This document shows, in pieces, positions 1 through 8,728 of a stretch of DNA of 64,000 nucleotides (position 1 is the first letter of the stretch; every line of letters starts with the position of its first letter). The stretch spans positions 1,142,840 to 1,206,839 of the forward strand of contig NZ_JAGYPL010000001.1 of the NCBI RefSeq assembly GCF_018343715.1. The letters are read 5' to 3'. The notes below the pieces were generated by a model. The model made no database searches, had not been told where the DNA came from, and worked only from the letters and a program-made list of their open reading frames with translations. This DNA comes from Bacillus sp. FJAT-49711 (GTDB lineage: Bacteria > Bacillota > Bacilli > Bacillales > Bacillaceae_C). The position numbers and the translations under genes were made by a program.

Positions 1-2725
1 CTTCCCTTTGTTCAATGGAAATTTGTAATTGCAGTCTTTCTTCACGTTGAACCGTTAATTTTTTTTCAACATTTTCTTTTTCTGCTTTTTTCTTTTCCGA
101 CTCCTCCACAAGCTCATCTTCATTTGAATGGTGGCCAGTCATCTCATTTTCAAGCCAATGAAGGTCGTCTATTAAAGTATTCTTTTGTGCTTCCCATTCA
201 GTTAATTCATTATTTAATGTATGGAAATAGTTGCGGGTTGAAGATAATTGTTCCTTTGAAACCGCAAGCAAAGAAGATAGATCAGTAATTTCTTTTGCCA
301 ACGAATCTTTAGATTGCCTTTCATTATTTCGCTGTGCAGTTAACCGCTCGATTCTCTCGTTTAAAGAATGGATTTTTCCCTCACAAGTGGAAATGATCTC
401 AGAAAGTGCCTTTATTCTTTCGTTAATCTTGTCTTTTTCAGTTTTCAATTCCGAAGTTTCAAGATCGTAAACAGCTAGGCGATCATCTACGTTCTTTTTA
501 TTCATTTCGATCTGAACTAGGGAAGACTCAGCTTCTCTTTGCTTGATCCGAAGCTCCTCACCTTTTGCCCTAATTGATTCAAGCAACTTTTCCTCGTTCG
601 TCAGATTGTTTCTCGCAAGTTCCCAAGAATCTTGAAGGATAGCAGTTTTTTCTTTCATATCATCTAGCTTATTCCTTAAATCGTCCAGCTCACTTTTACG
701 CCCGAGTAATGAACTTGCCGATTGTTTTGATGCGCCTCCTGTCATCGATCCCCCAGGATTGACAACATCACCATCTAAACTAACGATTCTAAATCGATAT
801 TGAAGTAATTTAGCAAGTTTATTAGCACCAGCTAAATCCTCGGCAATAATAATATTCCCAAGAAGGCTTTTTACAGCAGGAGAATGCTCACTTTTAAATT
901 TCACAAGGTTAGCTGCAATCCCAATGAATGAAGGCTGAGAAGCGATGATGGCTTCTTGGCTTGGCTGCACACTTTTTTCTTTAATCGTATTTAAAGGTAA
1001 AAAAGTTGCCCTTCCATATTGTTTCCTCTTAAGAAACTGAATCGCTTCCCTTGCATCTTTCTCATTTTTTACTACGATATTTTGCATCGAGCCCCCAAGT
1101 GAAGTTTCAATTGCTTTAGCGTATTCTTTCGGAACTTGAATTAATTCCAAAATAGCTCCTTCAATCCCTTGAAGAGTATTGTCTTTCGCTTTTAGAACTT
1201 CTTTAACACCTTGGAAAAACCCTGTATACTCATCTTCCATTTCTTCCAAGGCTTCTTTGCGTGATTGCGATTTTTGGATAAACTGATTTGCTTGATTCAG
1301 CATAGCAGTTTGTTTTTCCAAATGCTGTGTTAAAGAATCGATGTTACTCTTCGCCTCTTTAAATTGAATTAATTGATCTGAAATATTTTTTTCAATTAGT
1401 TGAACTTCTTCCATCTTAGCTTTTAGCTGCCCTGCAATATTACTTCTTTCCGCAATATATTTCTCATTTTCTCCATCTAAACGATTACTGCGTGCTATTT
1501 GCTGAGTTAGCTGTTGTTCTAGATATTGCATTTCATTTTTAGCAGATGCCTGCTCATTTAGTACTTCAATATAATCACTTTTTAAAGATTCGATTGTATC
1601 TTCAATGGTGTCATCTAATTCATTTAGTTTTTTTCTTCTCTCATTAAGTTCTTTTTGTAATTTCTGAACTTCTGCTTCTTTTTGACTCACTTCATTTTTA
1701 GTTTTATTGAGTTTTTCTGTAATTTGGTCAACTTTTGAAAATGCATCCTCAATGTTTTTTTTCAATTGTTCAGTATTTTGTGATGCATTCCGTTTTCTTT
1801 CTTTTAAAACTTCACGTCTTCCTTCAAGTTTCTCCAAGTCTTTAGTTGCATTTAGCAACTCCGATTGTAAGTTAGCAATTCTTTCGTCATATAAAGAAAG
1901 ATCATTTCTTTCATTTTCCAGTTTCGATTCATACCCCTGGATATTATTTGACAGTTCTGCTTCTTGGCTAAGCAATTTTTTTAATTCTTGCTTTGAGGTT
2001 TCCCAATTCCCATGCAATACACCAATCTCATGAACAGTTAGCGCCACCTCATGATGTTCGAGTTCTTTTTTCTTTTCAATATATTCTTTTGCGATAGAAG
2101 CTTGAATTTTTAGCGGCTCAATTTGACTTTCGAGTTCATGGAGAATGTCATTAACACGATTAAGATTTTCTCTTGTCTCCGCAAGCTTTACTTCTGCCTT
2201 CTTTTTGCGGGTCTTATATTTTAATACGCCAGCCGCTTCTTCGAAAATAGTTCTTCTTTCTTCCGGCTTACTATTTAAGATTTCTTCAACTTTTCCTTGG
2301 CTAATAATAGAAAAAGCTTCCTTACCAAGCCCGGAATCCATGAAAAGGTCGATAATATCTTTTAATCTGCAGCTTTGTCCATTTAATGAGTACTCACTAT
2401 CTCCAGATCTAAATACTCGTCTAGCTACACAAACTTCATTAAAATCGATCGGTAAAGCTTCATCCTCATTATTTAATGTTAAAGCAACTTCTGCAAAATT
2501 AAGCTTTTTTCTAGAATCACTGCCAGCAAAAATAACATCTTCCATTTTGCCGCCACGCAATGATTTTGCCGATTGCTCACCAAGAACCCAGCGAATGGCA
2601 TCCGTTATATTACTTTTACCACTTCCGTTTGGACCGACAACTGCCGTGACGCCAGGAACAAATTCAATCGTCACTTTTTCTGCAAACGATTTAAATCCTA
2701 TAATATCTAGTTGTTTAAGGTACAT
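1..2725 (-). CDS. smc: Chromosome partition protein SMC, 3'-truncated by window edge
   Basis: SMC is the coiled-coil ATPase of the SMC-ScpA-ScpB condensin complex that organises and segregates the nucleoid. Reading the minus strand from the ATG at 2723-2725 gives an open frame of about 908 codons that runs off the window, against about 1190 residues for the family. The start MYLKQLDIIGFKSFA is typical. The Walker A motif GPNGSGKS is at residues 31-38, followed by long coiled coil and a hinge marked by NPGGSMTGGA. The Walker B/signature head lies outside the window. GGGAG precedes the start. The gene lies 32 bp behind rnc, as in B. subtilis. No internal stop was seen in my reading. Confidence 0.95.
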   Translation of the reverse strand, partial: MYLKQLDIIGFKSFAEKVTIEFVPGVTAVVGPNGSGKSNITDAIRWVLGEQSAKSLRGGKMEDVIFAGSDSRKKLNFAEVALTLNNEDEALPIDFNEVCVARRVFRSGDSEYSLNGQSCRLKDIIDLFMDSGLGKEAFSIISQGKVEEILNSKPEERRTIFEEAAGVLKYKTRKKKAEVKLAETRENLNRVNDILHELESQIEPLKIQASIAKEYIEKKKELEHHEVALTVHEIGVLHGNWETSKQELKKLLSQEAELSNNIQGYESKLENERNDLSLYDERIANLQSELLNATKDLEKLEGRREVLKERKRNASQNTEQLKKNIEDAFSKVDQITEKLNKTKNEVSQKEAEVQKLQKELNERRKKLNELDDTIEDTIESLKSDYIEVLNEQASAKNEMQYLEQQLTQQIARSNRLDGENEKYIAERSNIAGQLKAKMEEVQLIEKNISDQLIQFKEAKSNIDSLTQHLEKQTAMLNQANQFIQKSQSRKEALEEMEDEYTGFFQGVKEVLKAKDNTLQGIEGAILELIQVPKEYAKAIETSLGGSMQNIVVKNEKDAREAIQFLKRKQYGRATFLPLNTIKEKSVQPSQEAIIASQPSFIGIAANLVKFKSEHSPAVKSLLGNIIIAEDLAGANKLAKLLQYRFRIVSLDGDVVNPGGSMTGGASKQSASSLLGRKSELDDLRNKLDDMKEKTAILQDSWELARNNLTNEEKLLESIRAKGEELRIKQREAESSLVQIEMNKKNVDDRLAVYDLETSELKTEKDKINERIKALSEIISTCEGKIHSLNERIERLTAQRNNERQSKDSLAKEITDLSSLLAVSKEQLSSTRNYFHTLNNELTEWEAQKNTLIDDLHWLENEMTGHHSNEDELVEESEKKKAEKENVEKKLTVQREERLQLQISIEQRE

Positions 2726-2757
2726 TAGCATCACTCCCTAAGAAACTCATTAGATCC

Positions 2758-3486
2758 TTATTCTTCTAATTTTCCCAAAGCCATTTGGGCAGCATGCTGT
2801 TCAGCTTCTTTTTTAGAGCGTCCAGAACCTTCGCCTAGTACCTCATTGTTAAGGGAGACTTGCGATACAAAAATACGGTTATGAGCTGGGCCCTCCTCCT
2901 GGAGAATTGTATACTCCAAAGCACCCGAACCATCTCTTTGCACGTATTCTTGCAATTGACTCTTAAAATCCATCACATGAGAAAAAGCTCCTAAATCTAC
3001 CTTTGGAAAAATAACTTTATCTAATAATGAAATAACTGTTTCCAATCCCTGGTCAAGGAATAAGGCTCCTATGAACGCCTCAAATGCATCAGCAAGAAGG
3101 GCCGGCCTCGACCGACCACCAGTCATTTCTTCTCCTTTTCCGAGTAAAACAAATTCACCAAAATGAAGCTCATTTGCAAATCCAACGAGTGCAGGTTCAC
3201 AAACAATAGCCGCTCGAAGTTTGGTCATTTCTCCTTCACTCATCATTGGAAATTTTCTATATAAAAATTGTGAAACTGATAGTTCTAATACTGCGTCACC
3301 CAAAAATTCCAATCTTTCATTATCCTCATATGGTTTTTTTCGATGCTCATTCACATATGATGAATGTGTAAATGCCTGCATTAATAACTTTTCATTGTTG
3401 AAATGCAGGTTGTTTTTTGTTTGGAATTCCTTAAAGTTACGATTCATTTTATTCTTTGGGTTTTTTTCACGATATGATTTCCGCAT
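2758..3486 (-). CDS. rnc: Ribonuclease III
   Basis: RNase III is a double-stranded RNA endonuclease for rRNA, scRNA and mRNA processing in the cytoplasm. The protein has 242 residues, normal for the Bacillus enzyme. It shows the catalytic signature [13 protein letters not shown] near residue 58 and a second acidic cluster [11 protein letters not shown] around residue 133. A C-terminal dsRNA-binding domain follows ([11 protein letters not shown] through [13 protein letters not shown]). It lies between acpP and smc as in B. subtilis, but a 250-bp type C repeat separates it from acpP. Several in-frame Met codons near the N-terminus leave the exact start slightly uncertain. Confidence 0.96.
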   Translation of the reverse strand: MRKSYREKNPKNKMNRNFKEFQTKNNLHFNNEKLLMQAFTHSSYVNEHRKKPYEDNERLEFLGDAVLELSVSQFLYRKFPMMSEGEMTKLRAAIVCEPALVGFANELHFGEFVLLGKGEEMTGGRSRPALLADAFEAFIGALFLDQGLETVISLLDKVIFPKVDLGAFSHVMDFKSQLQEYVQRDGSGALEYTILQEEGPAHNRIFVSQVSLNNEVLGEGSGRSKKEAEQHAAQMALGKLEE

Positions 3487-3597
3487 CTGTTATCCACCTT
3501 GCTAGATAAATTATTGAAAGCTTTTTTCGCAAAAATTGTTATTTTTATAATATGCCAAAAGTAGAAAACAACAAAATTTAAGAAAAAAGCCTTAAAA

Positions 3598-3850
3598 TGT
3601 TAGATCAAAAAGGTGCCAAAAGTAGAAGCAAGTCGGCTAAATTCGCTGACACTAGCACGTCCTGTGTGTCGGAAGATCCAGGCGGCGTAGTTTCGACCAG
3701 CGGAATGTATGCATTTTATACTGAGCACAAGGAAGCTTCCTTGAATCCGCATCGCACGAAGGAAAGGTGGGTTTTCTTTTCCAAGGAGCGGAGAACAAGC
3801 CAACGAAGAGATTCGCCGCATATAATTTGACAACTTTTTGAACATCATCT
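3598..3850 (-). repeat. Intergenic repeat family C, copy 1
   Basis: This is a non-coding element of about 250 bp that shares scattered blocks with 26700-26955 in the same orientation. Read on the minus strand it begins GATGTTCAAAAAGT and ends near CTTTTTGAT, a short terminal inverted repeat (TTCAAAAAG / CTTTTTGAA). A shared block near the start reads TCTTCGTTGGCTTGTT, and both copies hold a GCCGCCTTGAA/GCCGCCTGGAT block. Plus-strand positions 3632-3674 hold a GTCGGCTAAA...CACTAGCACGTCCTGTG hairpin module also found in families A and B. It fills the gap between the acpP terminator and rnc. MITE-like by structure; no transposase is present. Confidence 0.7.
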
Positions 3851-3861
3851 TAAAGTAGAAA

Positions 3862-3886
3862 TGCCCCGTCTGCTTACAGGCGGGAC
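3862..3886 (-). terminator. Probable acpP terminator hairpin
   Basis: On the minus strand the arms TGTCCCGCCTG and CAGACGGGGCA pair around a TAAG loop with one mismatch and one G-U pair, followed by TTTCT. It lies 16 bp beyond the acpP stop. The U tract is weak, so termination may be partial. Confidence 0.6.
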
Positions 3887-3902
3887 ACTCTAACTCAAGC
3901 GA

Positions 3903-4136
3903 CTAGTTATTACTTTCTATGTAATTGACAGCATCGCCTACTGTTGCAATTTTTTCTGCATCATCATCGGAAATTTCCATATCAAATTCGTCTTCAAATT
4001 CCATGACAAGTTCTACAACATCTAGGGAATCTGCTCCTAAGTCATCTTTAAAAGAAGCTTCAAGCGTTACTTTAGATTCTTCGACGCCTAAACGGTCAAC
4101 AATAATCTTTGTTACGCGTTCTAGTGTATCTGCCAT
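3903..4136 (-). CDS. acpP: Acyl carrier protein
   Basis: ACP carries growing acyl chains as thioesters on 4'-phosphopantetheine during type II fatty acid synthesis and feeds PlsX. I place the start at the ATG at 4134-4136 ([12 protein letters not shown]), giving 77 residues, the family length. A strong GGGGAGGTG ribosome site lies just upstream, and a longer reading from a GTG at 4145 would overlap that site. The phosphopantetheine serine is in [10 protein letters not shown]. The C-terminus is acidic, as is normal. It is the last gene of the fapR-plsX-fabD-fabG-acpP cluster, 92 bp behind fabG. Confidence 0.97.
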   Translation of the reverse strand: MADTLERVTKIIVDRLGVEESKVTLEASFKDDLGADSLDVVELVMEFEDEFDMEISDDDAEKIATVGDAVNYIESNN

Positions 4137-4228
4137 TTGATTCACCTCCCCTCAAAACATTATAAAGGATATCTAAATAAAGATAAACAAGCCTGTGAGA
4201 AAAATTCCAGTAAAATAGTTTATGGTGC

Positions 4229-4972
4229 TTACATAAACATTCCGCCATTTACATGCAGCGTCTGACCAGTCATATATTTCGAGTCATCTGACGCGAGGTA
4301 GATCGCCAGTTTTGCAATATCCTCTGCTTCGCCGAAACGTCCAAGTGGGATTTGCTTAAGCATCGATTCTTTTACATCGTCCGGAAGCTGATCTGTCATA
4401 TCTGTCGTAATGAATCCTGGGGCTATAGCATTTACAGTAATGCCTCTTGGAGCAAGTTCCATTGCGGTTGTTTTCGTCAAGCCGATAACGCCTGCTTTTG
4501 CCGCAACATAATTAGCCTGTCCAGGATTGCCGCTGACACCGACAATGGAGGATACATTAATAATTCTTCCGGCTCGTTGTTTCATCATTTGCCGAGAAAC
4601 GGCTTTCGTGGAAAGAAATACACCCTTCAAGTTTGTATTAATAACATCATCCCATTCATCTTCCTTCATTCTCATAAGTAGATTATCTCGGGTGATGCCG
4701 GCATTATTAACTAGGATGTCCAATTTCCCAAATTGTTGAATCGTTTCTTTTACCATATCTTGAACGGATTCATTATTCGATATGTTACATTGATAGGCAA
4801 AAGCTTTTCTCCCTAAGTTGAGAATTTCGTTTACTGTTTCCTTCGCCTTTTCTTCACTACCAGCATAATTAACAACAACGTCTGCTCCTTCTCTAGCAAA
4901 TGCGATTGCAATTTCCTTACCGATGCCCCGTGAGGCGCCTGTCACGATTGCTGATTTACCTTCTAATTTCAT
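4229..4972 (-). CDS. fabG: 3-oxoacyl-ACP reductase
   Basis: FabG performs the NADPH-dependent reduction of 3-ketoacyl-ACP, the first reductive step of fatty acid elongation. It is a 247-residue short-chain dehydrogenase. The nucleotide-binding motif TGASRGIG is at residues 12-19, NNAG near residue 90, and the catalytic Ser plus YVAAK near residues 140-158. The C-terminal VNGGMFM is typical of FabG. Its start overlaps the fabD stop by 4 bp, so the two are translationally coupled. Expected to be under FapR control as part of the operon. Confidence 0.96.
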   Translation of the reverse strand: MKLEGKSAIVTGASRGIGKEIAIAFAREGADVVVNYAGSEEKAKETVNEILNLGRKAFAYQCNISNNESVQDMVKETIQQFGKLDILVNNAGITRDNLLMRMKEDEWDDVINTNLKGVFLSTKAVSRQMMKQRAGRIINVSSIVGVSGNPGQANYVAAKAGVIGLTKTTAMELAPRGITVNAIAPGFITTDMTDQLPDDVKESMLKQIPLGRFGEAEDIAKLAIYLASDDSKYMTGQTLHVNGGMFM

Positions 4973-5916
4973 TCCCCCGCACCTCCTATTGCATCTAAAG
5001 CAGCTCTACAGCTTTCCGGATCCTGTACTGAAAAAATACGTACATTTTTATTTATTTTTTTGATAAGTCCGGATAATACTTTTCCTGGACCAATTTCAAT
5101 AAAAGTATCTACTCCAAGTTCAATCATTTTCTCGACTGAATCCTCCCATAGTACCGGAGAATAGAGCTGCTCTATTAATTTTATCTTTATATCATTTTTT
5201 TTATTTATTGGGCTTGCCGTAACGTTTGCAATCACAGGAATCGAAGCATCTTTTATTGTTATTTCATTTAAAATTGAAGTGAATTTCTCTGCAGCTGGCT
5301 TCATTAATTCTGAATGAAAAGGACCACTTACGCTTAGTGGCAATACTCTCTTTGCACCATTTTCCTTCGCTAGCTTACCGGCTTTTTCCACCCCAGCTAC
5401 TGTTCCAGATATGACAATTTGTCCAGGGCAATTTAAATTCGCCAATTGAACAGAATTTCCGTCCTTCGTAACTGAATCGGTAATTTCTTTTAAAACATTT
5501 CTATCCAACCCTAATACGGCTGCCATTGTACCTTCACCATTTGGGACGGCTTCCTCCATGAATTCACCGCGTTTTGCAACAGCATAAACAGCATCAGTAA
5601 AATCTATAGCGCCGCTTGCTACTAGTGCAGTATATTCTCCAAGACTATGGCCGGCAGTATAATCAGGTGTTATTCCCGCTTCTTTCAAATATTCCAATAA
5701 AGCAATACTCGTCGTTAAAAGTGCTGGCTGTGCATTCACTGTCTTCGTGAGCAAATCTTGTGAACCCGAAAAAATAATCGAGGAAAGCTCTCTCCCTAAA
5801 CGTTCATCAGCTATTTCAAATATTTCCTTCGACTTTGCACTTTCGTCTGCAGCGTCTAAACCCATTCCCACCTTTTGCGAACCTTGCCCTGGAAAAACAA
5901 ATGCTATTTTCCCCAT
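4969..5916 (-). CDS. fabD: Malonyl-CoA:ACP transacylase
   Basis: FabD transfers malonyl groups from CoA to ACP, supplying the extender unit for fatty acid synthesis. The protein has 315 residues. It starts [14 protein letters not shown] with the oxyanion-hole Gln motif. The nucleophile serine is in [10 protein letters not shown] near residue 93, and the catalytic His is in GPFHSELM near residue 200. The start is 2 bp beyond the plsX stop and the end overlaps fabG by 4 bp. All expected active-site residues are present. Confidence 0.96.
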   Translation of the reverse strand: MGKIAFVFPGQGSQKVGMGLDAADESAKSKEIFEIADERLGRELSSIIFSGSQDLLTKTVNAQPALLTTSIALLEYLKEAGITPDYTAGHSLGEYTALVASGAIDFTDAVYAVAKRGEFMEEAVPNGEGTMAAVLGLDRNVLKEITDSVTKDGNSVQLANLNCPGQIVISGTVAGVEKAGKLAKENGAKRVLPLSVSGPFHSELMKPAAEKFTSILNEITIKDASIPVIANVTASPINKKNDIKIKLIEQLYSPVLWEDSVEKMIELGVDTFIEIGPGKVLSGLIKKINKNVRIFSVQDPESCRAALDAIGGAGE

Positions 5917-5918
5917 AT

Positions 5919-6908
5919 TTATGATCTCTCCTCGTCTACAGCGTTCTTAATCGTTTCAGATATTTGATGCTTTACCATTTCTCGAGTTTGGCGTATTGCA
6001 TGATAAATAGCATTCGAATTGGACGAACCGTGAGCTTTGATCACAGGCGAATCTAGACCAAATAAACAAGCACCGCCGTATTCTGTATAATCCATCATGC
6101 TTTTTAAGCCTTTAAGATCGGACATAATTAAACTTGCAGCAAGCTTATTTTTAAGGCTTCCCGTCAACACATTTTTAAGCATGGAAAAAACCGCTGATGC
6201 CGTTCCTTCGATTGATTTTAAAACTACATTTCCAGTAAAACCGTCGGTTACAACGACATCAGCATGTCCATCCAATAATTCGCGGGATTCTATATTCCCA
6301 ATAAAATTCAAATCACCGGATTTTAATAATTCAAATGCCTTCTTTGTAAGATCATTTCCTTTGTTTTCTTCAGAGCCAATATTCAACAAAGCTACTTTAG
6401 GGAATTTTATTCCTCTTACTTTCTCTGCATATATACTTCCCATAATCGCATATTGCAGTAAATGTTCTGGTTTCGCATCTGCATTTGCTCCCAAGTCAAG
6501 CATAACAAAGCCTTTTCCATCCAAAGTAGGTAATGTCGGGGCTAAAGCGGGTCTATCGATCCCTTTTATTCTCCCAACAATGAATAAACCCGCTGCCATT
6601 AGCGCACCAGTATTCCCAGCAGATATACATGCATCCGCTTCTTTATTTTTAACAGCCTGCGCCATCATAACCATAGAAGCATCTTTCTTTCTACGGATAG
6701 CTTTTACAGGTTCATCGGTAGCCTCTATTTTTTCAGTAGTATGTATAATCTGAACATTATTTTTAGTGGATAAGTATTTGTTTATTTGTTCTTCATCACC
6801 GTATAATAAAAATTCGGTATCGGAAAAGTCTTGTACCGCCCTATTTATTCCAAGTATGATTTCTTTTGGTGCTTGATCGCCGCCCATTGCATCGATTGCG
6901 ATTTTCAT
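5919..6908 (-). CDS. plsX: Phosphate acyltransferase PlsX
   Basis: PlsX converts acyl-ACP and inorganic phosphate to acyl-phosphate, the acyl donor for PlsY in the first step of phospholipid synthesis. It is a peripheral membrane enzyme. The protein has 329 residues with the N-terminal family signature [17 protein letters not shown], then [10 protein letters not shown] and [11 protein letters not shown]. The ATG overlaps the fapR stop by 4 bp, coupling it to the regulator that controls it. Confidence 0.97.
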   Translation of the reverse strand: MKIAIDAMGGDQAPKEIILGINRAVQDFSDTEFLLYGDEEQINKYLSTKNNVQIIHTTEKIEATDEPVKAIRRKKDASMVMMAQAVKNKEADACISAGNTGALMAAGLFIVGRIKGIDRPALAPTLPTLDGKGFVMLDLGANADAKPEHLLQYAIMGSIYAEKVRGIKFPKVALLNIGSEENKGNDLTKKAFELLKSGDLNFIGNIESRELLDGHADVVVTDGFTGNVVLKSIEGTASAVFSMLKNVLTGSLKNKLAASLIMSDLKGLKSMMDYTEYGGACLFGLDSPVIKAHGSSNSNAIYHAIRQTREMVKHQISETIKNAVDEERS

Positions 6909-7501
6909 TTAGTCCCACCTTCTTTAAGACTTGATCGAAACATTTCAAATTCTCCCTTAAACACTAATTCTTTTCCAACATAGCTCATGACTTCTACGAT
7001 CGTCCTGTCAGACGGCCAAGCATGATCTCGCACCTTAGCTTTCGCTACCACCCTTTCCCCGGCTTTAACAGGTCGAGTAAAATGTATATTTACTTTTACA
7101 GTAAGTGCAAGTTCATCATCAATGACAGCTACTGCCAGGGAATTAGCTTGAGCAAATAAATGATGCCCTCTAGCAATTGAATTTCGTTTAAACACATGTT
7201 CTTGCTGAACATCCAATATCGATATCGCTGTTTGGTCAAGCTCGATATCGATAATTTCACCAATCACTTCATCTATTGGCAAAGCCTTTACTTCATCAGC
7301 TACATGTTTTTCCGCAACATTTTTGATTCTTTCTCTTAATTCTGGTATCGCCAATTCCATACGGTCAAGCCGAATTGTTTGAACACTGACTGAAAATTTT
7401 TCTGCCAATTCATCGTCTGTTATAAAAGGATTTTCATTTATTGTTTGGCTCAACATTTTTTGGCGATCTTTTTTTGACGGTCTCATTTTCATCATCACCA
7501 T
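6905..7501 (-). CDS. fapR: Fatty acid and phospholipid regulator FapR
   Basis: FapR is the repressor of fatty acid and phospholipid genes and is released from DNA by malonyl-CoA. The protein has 198 residues. The N-terminal DeoR-like helix-turn-helix covers about residues 10-60 ([21 protein letters not shown]). A hot-dog fold effector domain follows, with the conserved segment [17 protein letters not shown]. Clustered Met codons (MVMMKM) make the start ambiguous by a few residues; the homologous N-terminus suggests MRPSKK or MKMRPSKK. It heads the plsX-fabD-fabG-acpP operon and has its own operator upstream, implying autoregulation. Confidence 0.95.
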   Translation of the reverse strand: MVMMKMRPSKKDRQKMLSQTINENPFITDDELAEKFSVSVQTIRLDRMELAIPELRERIKNVAEKHVADEVKALPIDEVIGEIIDIELDQTAISILDVQQEHVFKRNSIARGHHLFAQANSLAVAVIDDELALTVKVNIHFTRPVKAGERVVAKAKVRDHAWPSDRTIVEVMSYVGKELVFKGEFEMFRSSLKEGGTK

Positions 7502-7508
7502 TCTCGAT

Positions 7509-7526
7509 ATTAAGACTAGGTATTAA
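7509..7526 (-). promoter_or_regulatory. FapR operator
   Basis: The minus strand reads TTAATACCTAGTCTTAAT, an imperfect palindrome matching the known FapR box (TTAGTACCTRGTACTAA-type) with few differences. It sits just downstream of the -10 box of the fapR promoter, where binding would block initiation. This supports autoregulation of the lipid operon. Confidence 0.82.
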
Positions 7527-7530
7527 CAGT

Positions 7531-7559
7531 AGTATATAAAAATAAGGAGTTTAACGCAA
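7531..7559 (-). promoter_or_regulatory. Sigma-A promoter of the fapR operon
   Basis: The minus strand has TTGCGT (7554-7559), a 17-bp spacer and TATACT (7531-7536). The start site would fall next to or within the FapR operator. The spacing is ideal and the -35 box is a moderate match. Confidence 0.72.
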
Positions 7560-7746
7560 CAAATAACGCCACTCCTTCCCTGTAATTAGATTCTAGGCAT
7601 TCACAAAGTTTGGAAAGATGATGCCGGATTTTTTTGAGCCATTTTCTTATGTCTTCACCTACTTTTTAAGATAGGGGTAGTTACTTTAAATAGCATTCTA
7701 TATTGAATGAGATGAACGATCTACATACAATTGTATCCTTCACCAC

Positions 7747-7875
7747 TTTGATTTCCGTTCCAGGCGGACGCGTTACGGGGGGCGTGCGGTGAGCCTCCTC
7801 AGTCGCTTTGCGCCTTGCGGGGTCTAACCTTTCACGCTAACCCCCCAGGAGTCGCCGCCTGGAACGTAGATCAAC
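7747..7875 (-). repeat. Intergenic repeat family A, intact copy
   Basis: This GC-rich element of about 129 bp has inverted ends. The plus strand begins TTTGATTTCCGTTCCAGGCGG-like sequence and ends CCGCCTGGAACGTAGATCAAC-like sequence. On the minus strand it carries GCGACTCCTG, GGTTAGACC, GAGGAGGCTCACCG and GGAACGGAAATCAA. The same blocks, in the same order but interrupted twice, are at 8347-8657 on the plus strand. It resembles repeats I recall from many Bacillus genomes. No coding capacity is credible. Confidence 0.72.
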
Positions 7876-8190
7876 TGTGATATTCTTTTGCTCATGGAAG
7901 AAAAAAGATGGCGATTACTACTCCTTTAAACTTTTTGCCACAATCACGATTGTGCAGCAACAGAGTAATCATTCAATTTGGTAAGATATTGTGAAGAAAT
8001 CGACTTACCATAAGCAGGAAATCATAATATTGACGATAAACATTACATAATGTGCTTTCACAACTGACGATATTGGATTATGTTTTTTGTGAGGAAAGTA
8101 ATTAAAATTAAAAAATTATACGCGACTAACAGCTTAGAATTGTTCCAAAGGGTAGATTCAATATTTCAATTATGAGAAAGGGTGTTGGAA

Positions 8191-8302
8191 ATGAATGAAC
8201 AAAGTATCATCAAGAAAAACGCTTAGGAATTGGAAGATGAAAATATACCTTGGGGGAATTTACAATTTTGGCTATTAAATAAGATCATTCAAAGTTTTTA
8301 AT
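8191..8302 (+). pseudogene. Possible short coding relic
   Basis: Behind GAGAAAGGGTGTTGGAA an ATG opens a frame of 11 codons (MNEQSIIKKNA), then TAG. Beyond the stop the same frame continues ELEDENIPWGNLQFW and LLNKIIQSF to a TAA at 8300-8302. The read-through has a protein-like composition, but the family is not recognised. A second ATG 4 bp on opens a different 27-codon frame. It may be a decayed gene end or chance. From 7561 to 7746, 7876 to 8190 and 8303 to 8346 I see nothing else recognisable. Confidence 0.25.
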
Positions 8303-8346
8303 AATCCTTTTTGGTAATATTGCTTTGAAACAAAATCTTTTGAAGA

Positions 8347-8657
8347 TTGGATTGGAGCGAAAGTGCGAGACTCCTGGTCGGCTAAAGACGGCCACGTCCT
8401 GTGGCCAACGCCGACACTAGGACATCCTGTCCGTCGCGGGATCAGCGGGACAGGTGAGACCTCACAGGCGTTTACGCCGAGGAGGCTCATGGAAATGCGT
8501 AAGCGCCTTGACGAGCCCCGACAAGCATAAGACAAATTACGCAGTGGCTTGCCTTTTAGCCACGTAGTAATATGACTTATGACATCGAGGGGCTAGGCGC
8601 TGCAGCTAGACAAACCGCCCGCCCTGCGGAAAGCGAGCAACTGTAGCGGAAATCAAC
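8347..8657 (+). repeat. Intergenic repeat family A, copy interrupted by two insertions
   Basis: The A blocks GCGAGACTCCTG, CGGGATCAGCGG, GGTGAGACC, GAGGAGGCTCA, CCGCCCGCCCTGCGG and GCGGAAATCAAC occur in order but are split by two extra segments compared with 7747-7875. About 60 bp at 8377-8436 form a hairpin module: GTCGGC pairs with GCCGAC around GGCCAC-GTCCT-GTGGCC. About 125 bp at 8490-8614 have family B character, with GACATCGAGGGGCTAGGCG and CAGCTAGAC. This is a nest of three repeat types. Confidence 0.7.
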
Positions 8658-8728
8658 CATGCACTACCTTGGTAAAGAACAATGTTTACAAAAACAGCCT
8701 TTTAAAAAATAAATATATCTAAAGGATA

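Noticed and set aside
2145-2741. 198-codon plus-strand frame
   Set aside because: It is the antisense shadow of the conserved SMC N-terminus.
3597-3848. Open frames of 77 and 82 codons on both strands between acpP and rnc
   Set aside because: They lie wholly in the family C repeat, have no ribosome site and no recognisable protein features.
8275-8535. 86-codon minus-strand open frame
   Set aside because: It lies in nested GC-rich repeats, which keep frames open by composition; no ribosome site.
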